DNA of 37,539 nucleotides from contig NVVV01000030.1 in NCBI GenBank assembly GCA_002733495.1, positions 1 through 37,539 on the forward strand. Reading direction: 5' to 3'. Below, one piece after another: positions 33,559 to 37,539 of this stretch (positions are counted from its first letter, which is position 1; every line of letters starts with the position of its first letter). The stretch comes from Robiginitomaculum sp. (GTDB taxonomy: Bacteria > Pseudomonadota > Alphaproteobacteria > Caulobacterales > Maricaulaceae). The position numbers and the translations under genes are program-made. The notes beneath the pieces were generated by a model that made no database searches, had not been told where the DNA came from, and was given only the letters and a program-made list of their open reading frames with translations.

Positions 33559-34682
33559 GGCTGGCCTGTCTGCTTGTTCATGACGGGCTGCACCGCCATG
33601 CCGGTGCTGACGCTCTGATTGCCTTCGATAAGGATCAGCGTGCCCTCCTTGATCGGGCCGCGCACATAGACTTGGTCGGCCCCGGCAAAAAGAATTTCAA
33701 TCAGGCGCGGGGTCAGGATATATTGCCCGGCATGGGTCGGGTCTGCATCCAGTGCAAACAGCGACCACAGACCGCGCCGGTCTTCACGAAGGGCGCTGAG
33801 TGGCACCCAGAAGCCAGCCTGTTCCAGCGGCACAGACAAAGACAGGCGTGCGGTTTGGCCGGGAATGAGGTTCTGCTTTTCTGGTTTGATGTCAAACACC
33901 GCGCTGATGGTCTGGGTGGCTTGTTCCACTTGCCCGCTTAGGCCCCGAAGGCGGGCCTCAAAGCGCGTGGCGCTGGTATTAAAGGTGTAGTCTTTGTCAA
34001 TTTTCATATCGTTGATGCGGACGCTGGGCAGGCCGACGCGCACTTCCAGTGCACCATCCTCGACCAGCAAAAAGACCGGCGCGCCCGAGGCGGCGATTGA
34101 GCCTTCATCGCTATAGCGTTCGGCAATCACGCCATCATAGGGCGCGGTGATCTGTAATAGTTTCAGGCGGGCCTTGAGCGTGTTGGCCTGAGCCTGCGCA
34201 ACCGTTTTAGCCGCTTCGGCAGCCAGAAAATTAGCGTCTATTTCTTCCAGTCGCTGGGCGGAAATATGCCCTTTGGCCAACAGAGCCTTCTGGCGCTGAT
34301 AGGTAGAGGCGGCAATGGCGCGCTGGGCTTCCATCTGTTTGACGCCGGCCTTCGCGGCGGCCAGGTCGGCGCGCAAAATATTGTCATCCAGCCGGGCCAA
34401 TACCTCGCCCTTTTTCACATGCTCGCCAAGATCAACCAGCACGTCCACAATCAGGCCGCCGCGTTCAAAACCCAGATTACTGGTGCGCCGCGCCCGGACA
34501 ACACCGGCATAACTGGTAGCGATTTTGGTGCTTTGGCTGAGCGTGACGCTTTGTACTGGCACGCGGATAGGGTTGGCCTGGCGCGGTTCGCCTTCGGCCT
34601 GCGCGCTGAGAAACACCGCACCAAACAGCGAGGCGGCAATCAGGGCCAGCCCAGCATAGACCAGTGTGCGGATGTTCACCAT
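33555..34682 (-). CDS. RND efflux periplasmic adaptor (membrane fusion protein)
   Basis: A 375-residue HlyD/AcrA-type adaptor. An N-terminal membrane segment or signal sequence covers residues 6-27 (LVYAGLALIAASLFGAVFLSA). Next comes a lipoyl-like half (YAGVVRARRTSNLGFERGG, GEHVKKGEVLARLDD), a helical hairpin rich in Ala, Gln and Lys, the second lipoyl half (ITAPYDGVIAERYSDEG), a beta-barrel, and a membrane-proximal domain. It lacks a lipobox cysteine. The ATG at 34682 is chosen because AGGA lies eight bases upstream; longer in-frame starts have none. It forms an operon with the RND gene. Confidence 0.92.
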   Translation of the reverse strand: MVNIRTLVYAGLALIAASLFGAVFLSAQAEGEPRQANPIRVPVQSVTLSQSTKIATSYAGVVRARRTSNLGFERGGLIVDVLVDLGEHVKKGEVLARLDDNILRADLAAAKAGVKQMEAQRAIAASTYQRQKALLAKGHISAQRLEEIDANFLAAEAAKTVAQAQANTLKARLKLLQITAPYDGVIAERYSDEGSIAASGAPVFLLVEDGALEVRVGLPSVRINDMKIDKDYTFNTSATRFEARLRGLSGQVEQATQTISAVFDIKPEKQNLIPGQTARLSLSVPLEQAGFWVPLSALREDRRGLWSLFALDADPTHAGQYILTPRLIEILFAGADQVYVRGPIKEGTLILIEGNQSVSTGMAVQPVMNKQTGQP

Positions 34683-34828
34683 CTCATTTTTCCTCATTGA
34701 CCATATTGTATTGTGGTCAGTGCAAAATTGCCCTATCATAGATCAGTATAGTTTTGCGGGGTTATTCATAAGAACCACCCGTTCAGACAAGACTGATAGC
34801 TTGCATATAGGGCGTCGCGCACTGTTTG

Positions 34829-34851
34829 AAAAGTGAACGATGTTCACTTTT
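34829..34851. promoter_or_regulatory. Perfect palindrome, TetR-type operator candidate
   Basis: AAAAGTGAAC (34829-34838), GAT, GTTCACTTTT (34842-34851) is a perfect 10-bp inverted repeat about 150 bases upstream of the efflux operon. The core TGAAC-N3-GTTCA is typical of operators of TetR/AcrR-family repressors that control RND pumps. No such repressor gene is in the window. The surrounding 34683-34919 interval is AT-rich, holds no gene, and also contains a weak hairpin after the MFS stop (AGGCC 34903-34907 with GGCCT 34917-34921). Confidence 0.55.
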
Positions 34852-34919
34852 ATGTATATCAGCTATGCAAAACTGATAAAATTCATGACTTTTTACGATC
34901 AAAGGCCGTCTTTTGTGGC

Positions 34920-36176
34920 CTAAGTTGTCTCTTGGGCTTTCTTTGCGGGCTCAAGGTAAAGGCGCGATACGGTGGTAAAGCTGGGCAGCAAGGCAATAAG
35001 GGCCGTACCCACCACCATCACGCCAATAATCACGTTGATGGCACCAGAATAGTTACCGCGCAGATCAAACACTACATCCATCAGGACCGGAAAGAACCCG
35101 TTGGTCAGGGCGATAATGCCATAAACCAGTCCGGAAATGCGCCCATAGGCCTTCAGGCCGAAATAGCGCGACAGGCAGAACGGCAAAAGGCCAAATTCGG
35201 TGCCCATGCCTAGCCCCATCAAGGCCCCGGAAATAAGCAAAAGCGGTGTGCCGCTGGCATATATCAACAAGGGCAGGCCGATCACCGGGATAAAGAAAAA
35301 CGGTGCAATCAGATTGGGGCGGCGAAACTGGTCCAGCAAAAACCCGGTGCCGATCTGTCCAAATACGGTAAACAGCGCAAAGGTGGACAAGACGCTGGTG
35401 GCTTCGGCCACTGGCAAGCCCCGGTCCATCAAAATAGGCACGATGTGGATGAACACCGCCAGCATGCTGCCCGAACAGATGGAGATGGACAGCAACACCA
35501 TCCAGAAGGCGCGTGTCTTTGCCGCCTCAAGCAGCGTCAGGCCGGGAATTTCCGCTACGCCTTTTAAGCGCATATGGGTCTTGGGCGGCAGGGGGTTGGG
35601 CGGGTTACGCAAGAAAAAGAAAATAGCCGGAAAACCCACCACCAGCACCAGTATGGCAATGGCCTGATAGGTGGTGCGCCAGGTGTGGCCAGACAAAACA
35701 AACACGGCAAATATCGGCATGAGCGTACTGCCCATGCCATAACCCACACCGCTGATAATGCCTAAGAAGAAACCGCGATAGCGATCAAACCAGCCAGCAA
35801 TAATTTTGGTAAAGAGGATCGGTCCCAAAACCGAACCCGAAAGGCCAACAAACACAAAGGCGATATAAAATTCGCCAATATTGCGCGCTAGCGACACCGC
35901 AAACAGCGATGCCACAAAACATAAATGGCCAATAATAATAACCAGCCGCGCCCCATATTTATCGGCCAGCGCGCCAATGACGGGATAAATCAGGGCGCTG
36001 CAAATGGCCAGAATGAAAAACACCAGCGAAATGCTGGAACGGGGCAGATTGAACTCGTCCGCTATGGGGACCAGCACCAGACCAAGGATGGCCACAATGG
36101 TCGAGGTGATGCCAATGGCCGTGCCAATGGTCGAAGCGAACACAACGCCAGCGGGCCGGGAAAACAGCTTGTCCAT
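34920..36176 (-). CDS. Major facilitator superfamily transporter
   Basis: A 418-residue transporter with twelve predicted helices. Motif A between TM2 and TM3 reads GALADKYGARLVIIIG, and TM5 carries GVGYGMGSTLMPIFAVFV. The central loop (RNPPNPLPPKTHMRLKG) is short. The pattern fits the OxlT/monocarboxylate-like group of MFS carriers, but the substrate cannot be read. The ATG at 36176 is preferred; a TTG 33 bases upstream would add MARRNEGFLRT and lacks a binding site. The GAAGGA before the ATG is a little distant. It is on the same strand as the efflux operon but separated by 237 bases with its own palindrome. Confidence 0.88.
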   Translation of the reverse strand: MDKLFSRPAGVVFASTIGTAIGITSTIVAILGLVLVPIADEFNLPRSSISLVFFILAICSALIYPVIGALADKYGARLVIIIGHLCFVASLFAVSLARNIGEFYIAFVFVGLSGSVLGPILFTKIIAGWFDRYRGFFLGIISGVGYGMGSTLMPIFAVFVLSGHTWRTTYQAIAILVLVVGFPAIFFFLRNPPNPLPPKTHMRLKGVAEIPGLTLLEAAKTRAFWMVLLSISICSGSMLAVFIHIVPILMDRGLPVAEATSVLSTFALFTVFGQIGTGFLLDQFRRPNLIAPFFFIPVIGLPLLIYASGTPLLLISGALMGLGMGTEFGLLPFCLSRYFGLKAYGRISGLVYGIIALTNGFFPVLMDVVFDLRGNYSGAINVIIGVMVVGTALIALLPSFTTVSRLYLEPAKKAQETT

Positions 36177-36298
36177 AGTGCGCAAAAATCCTTCATTGCG
36201 ACGCGCCAAAAATATTCGCCACGCTTATGGACGAAAAAAAGCTTTTGAGTGAGTCTTTCCTACAGTTTTACGCGCAAAGAGGCTGTGTTTATGGTGCG

Positions 36299-36322
36299 CC
36301 ATCCTTAGGGCAAGCTCAGGAT
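36299..36322. repeat. Short palindrome CATCCT/AGGATG
   Basis: CATCCT and AGGATG enclose TAGGGCAAGCTC. The right arm with its neighbour, AAGCTCAGGATG, is the reverse complement of CATCCTGAGCTT at 8112-8123, so part of a dispersed element is shared with the repeat cluster near 8.1 kb. Confidence 0.55.
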
Positions 36323-36361
36323 GAGGGAGCAAATTAAATGCGGACTTGACACAGGCGCTTT

Positions 36362-36395
36362 CCTCTCCCGTGTGGGAGAGGAATAAGGTGAGGGG
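36362..36395. repeat. Palindromic intergenic element, type A, second copy
   Basis: CCTCTCCC (36362-36369), GTGT, GGGAGAGG (36374-36381), then AATAAGGTGAGGGG. It differs from the copy at 2646 mainly in the loop and three tail bases. It lies in the 36177-36500 gap, which contains repeats and no gene. Confidence 0.8.
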
Positions 36396-36435
36396 GGGCG
36401 GCTTTGATAGTCGTAGCTCAATTTCTTAATCACAA

Positions 36436-36474
36436 TCCCCTCATCCCAACCTTCTCCCTTTAGGGAGAAGGGGT
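36436..36474. repeat. Palindromic intergenic element, type B, second copy
   Basis: CCCCTCATCCCAA leads into CCTTCTCCC (36450-36458), TTTA, GGGAGAAGG (36463-36471). The arrangement relative to the type A copy is the same as at 2646-2768, though the spacer between the two is shorter (about 40 against 53 bases) and unrelated in sequence. Confidence 0.8.
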
Positions 36475-36500
36475 TACCCTTGGCAAACCCGTATTATGGC

Positions 36501-37427
36501 TCAGGCATTTTGTGCAAGAAATGCCTCTATGTCCGCAAGTTCGGGCGCGGCCCTTTCGGCCCCCGTGTGCCGTACCGACATGGCCCCGGCGGCAGAGGCA
36601 TAGCGGGCCGCCTCCTCCAGCGTGCGCCCGGCGCCCAAAAGGCGGGCCAGTACGCCATTAAACACATCACCGGCCCCGGTGGGGTCGATGGCCGTAATAT
36701 CAAAAGCCGAATGAAGGCAGCCTTGGCCGTTTGAAAAAAGATAATAGCCCATCGCCCCCATGGTGATCAGAACATCCTTCGCCCCAAGGGCGCAAAGGGC
36801 TTGCGCTGCCTGTTCTGCGCTGGGCGCGTCCTGGGGAAAAATGCCGGTGATGGCCTCGCTTTCGCACTCATTGGGGGTGATCAGGTCGGCGCAGGCGATC
36901 AGACCCTGGGCCTCTGGCGTTGCCGGGGCCGGATTTAAAATGCTGTACACATTGCCAGCGCGGGCAAGGTCAAGCGCGGTGCGCACGGCCTTGGCCGGGC
37001 ATTCCAGTTGGGCCAGCACAATGTCAGTGGTTTCGATCAGGGCGCGATTGGCCAGAACATCATCGGCCAAAAGGCAGGCATTGGCCCCCGGCGATACAAT
37101 AATCATGTTTTCTCCGGCGCGGGTGACAAGAATGCCCGCCGTACCGGTGGGGGTGTCTGAAACGGTCTTTAGTCCGGCAAGGTTTACGCCGTGCCCACGG
37201 GCATAGGCTTTGGCCTTGTCACCAAAGGTGTCATTGCCAACAGAGCCAATCATGGCGGTGTCTGCTCCGGCGCAGGCGGCGGCGATGGCCTGATTTAACC
37301 CCTTGCCACCAAGGCTAAGGGACGAGCTATTGGCCAATATAGTCTCGTGCGGTTTTGGAAAATCTGCCACTGCAAATGACAAATCGCAATTGATACTGCC
37401 GACGATTGTGACCTTGGCCCGTTTCAT
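36501..37427 (-). CDS. rbsK: Ribokinase-like PfkB-family sugar kinase
   Basis: A 308-residue kinase of the ribokinase fold. The N-terminus MKRAKVTIVGSINCDL is the first strand and substrate-binding segment; the first PfkB signature region is LGGKGLNQAIAAACAG with the GG hinge; the second reads DPTGAGDVFNG, with the catalytic base Asp253. LNPAPATP and TPNECE are typical of ribokinase itself, so D-ribose is the most likely substrate, though other sugars or nucleosides are possible. The ATG at 37427 is chosen; an in-frame GTG at 37457 lies inside a terminator hairpin and is unlikely. No ribose transporter is in the window. Confidence 0.87.
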   Translation of the reverse strand: MKRAKVTIVGSINCDLSFAVADFPKPHETILANSSSLSLGGKGLNQAIAAACAGADTAMIGSVGNDTFGDKAKAYARGHGVNLAGLKTVSDTPTGTAGILVTRAGENMIIVSPGANACLLADDVLANRALIETTDIVLAQLECPAKAVRTALDLARAGNVYSILNPAPATPEAQGLIACADLITPNECESEAITGIFPQDAPSAEQAAQALCALGAKDVLITMGAMGYYLFSNGQGCLHSAFDITAIDPTGAGDVFNGVLARLLGAGRTLEEAARYASAAGAMSVRHTGAERAAPELADIEAFLAQNA

Positions 37428-37440
37428 GGCGTCATTGCAT

Positions 37441-37472
37441 AAGAAAAATCCCGGCACGTAAAGTACCGGGAT
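37441..37472 (-). terminator. Intrinsic terminator on the minus strand for a gene beyond the right edge
   Basis: Read on the minus strand, ATCCCGGTAC, TTTAC, GTGCCGGGAT (37472-37448) forms a 10-bp stem with one T-G pair, followed by TTTTCTT (37447-37441). This is a classical intrinsic terminator. It ends transcription coming from the right, before the kinase gene. The bases from 37473 to the edge show no gene that I can support. Confidence 0.75.
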
Positions 37473-37539
37473 CAGTGATTTGCTGGGGGGCAGGGGTTTG
37501 TGGTGTTTATATAGGCCTGTTTCTTTCGTGTGCTATCGG

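Noticed and set aside
37473..37539. A gene fragment at the right edge
   Set aside because: A short open frame on the minus strand ends at about 37475, but too few residues are visible to recognise anything; only the terminator before it is supportable.

Overview
The window looks like a stretch of an alphaproteobacterial chromosome. The grounds are the gene content and order: hflK-hflC followed directly by a periplasmic Do-type protease, an Mrp lacking the CxxC motif, a small DUF3126-family protein next to cysE, a glutaryl-CoA-dehydrogenase-like gene, and a Gram-negative mreBCD-mrdA-rodA block. Short palindromic intergenic repeats are frequent. I cannot place the genus. Coding density is high, base composition is moderately GC-rich, and both strands are used. 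I saw no rRNA, tRNA, CRISPR array, insertion sequence or prophage.

Layout. 1-2632: the 5' part of an acyl-CoA dehydrogenase gene (minus), a four-helix membrane protein and dihydrolipoamide dehydrogenase. 2633-2906: palindromic repeats. 2907-4547: a beta-class DNA methyltransferase carrying an AT-rich insert-like recognition region and a C-terminal nuclease-like domain. 4574-5520: a membrane protein and winged-helix regulator pair (minus). 5851-7951: an outer-membrane porin followed by two small mono-haem c-type cytochromes. 7952-8294: another cluster of palindromes. 8295-10044 (minus): a ghrA remnant, a VOC-family protein and Mrp.

10125-13582 is hflK-hflC-degP-like, a membrane protein quality-control operon. 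serB (minus) and miaA (plus) diverge at about 14600, followed by a TVP38/DedA-like membrane protein. 16455-22146 is the cell-elongation operon mreB-mreC-mreD-mrdA-rodA, which ends tail to tail with a 1154-residue hybrid histidine kinase containing about six PAS domains. 25808-29187 holds two tandem NSS-family sodium-coupled transporters and queF; a short relic of the queF start lies between the two transporters. DUF3126 and cysE follow on the minus strand. The last third (minus) holds an RND efflux pump with its membrane fusion protein, an MFS transporter, more palindromic repeats and a ribokinase-like gene. A strong minus-strand terminator at the right edge belongs to a gene outside the window.

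Most of the window is conserved housekeeping sequence. The parts most worth a second look are the mosaic methyltransferase-nuclease fusion, the transporter/queF tandem duplication with its relic and 14-bp hairpin, the porin-cytochrome-cytochrome cassette with phased upstream repeats, and the two-part palindromic element present at two distant places.
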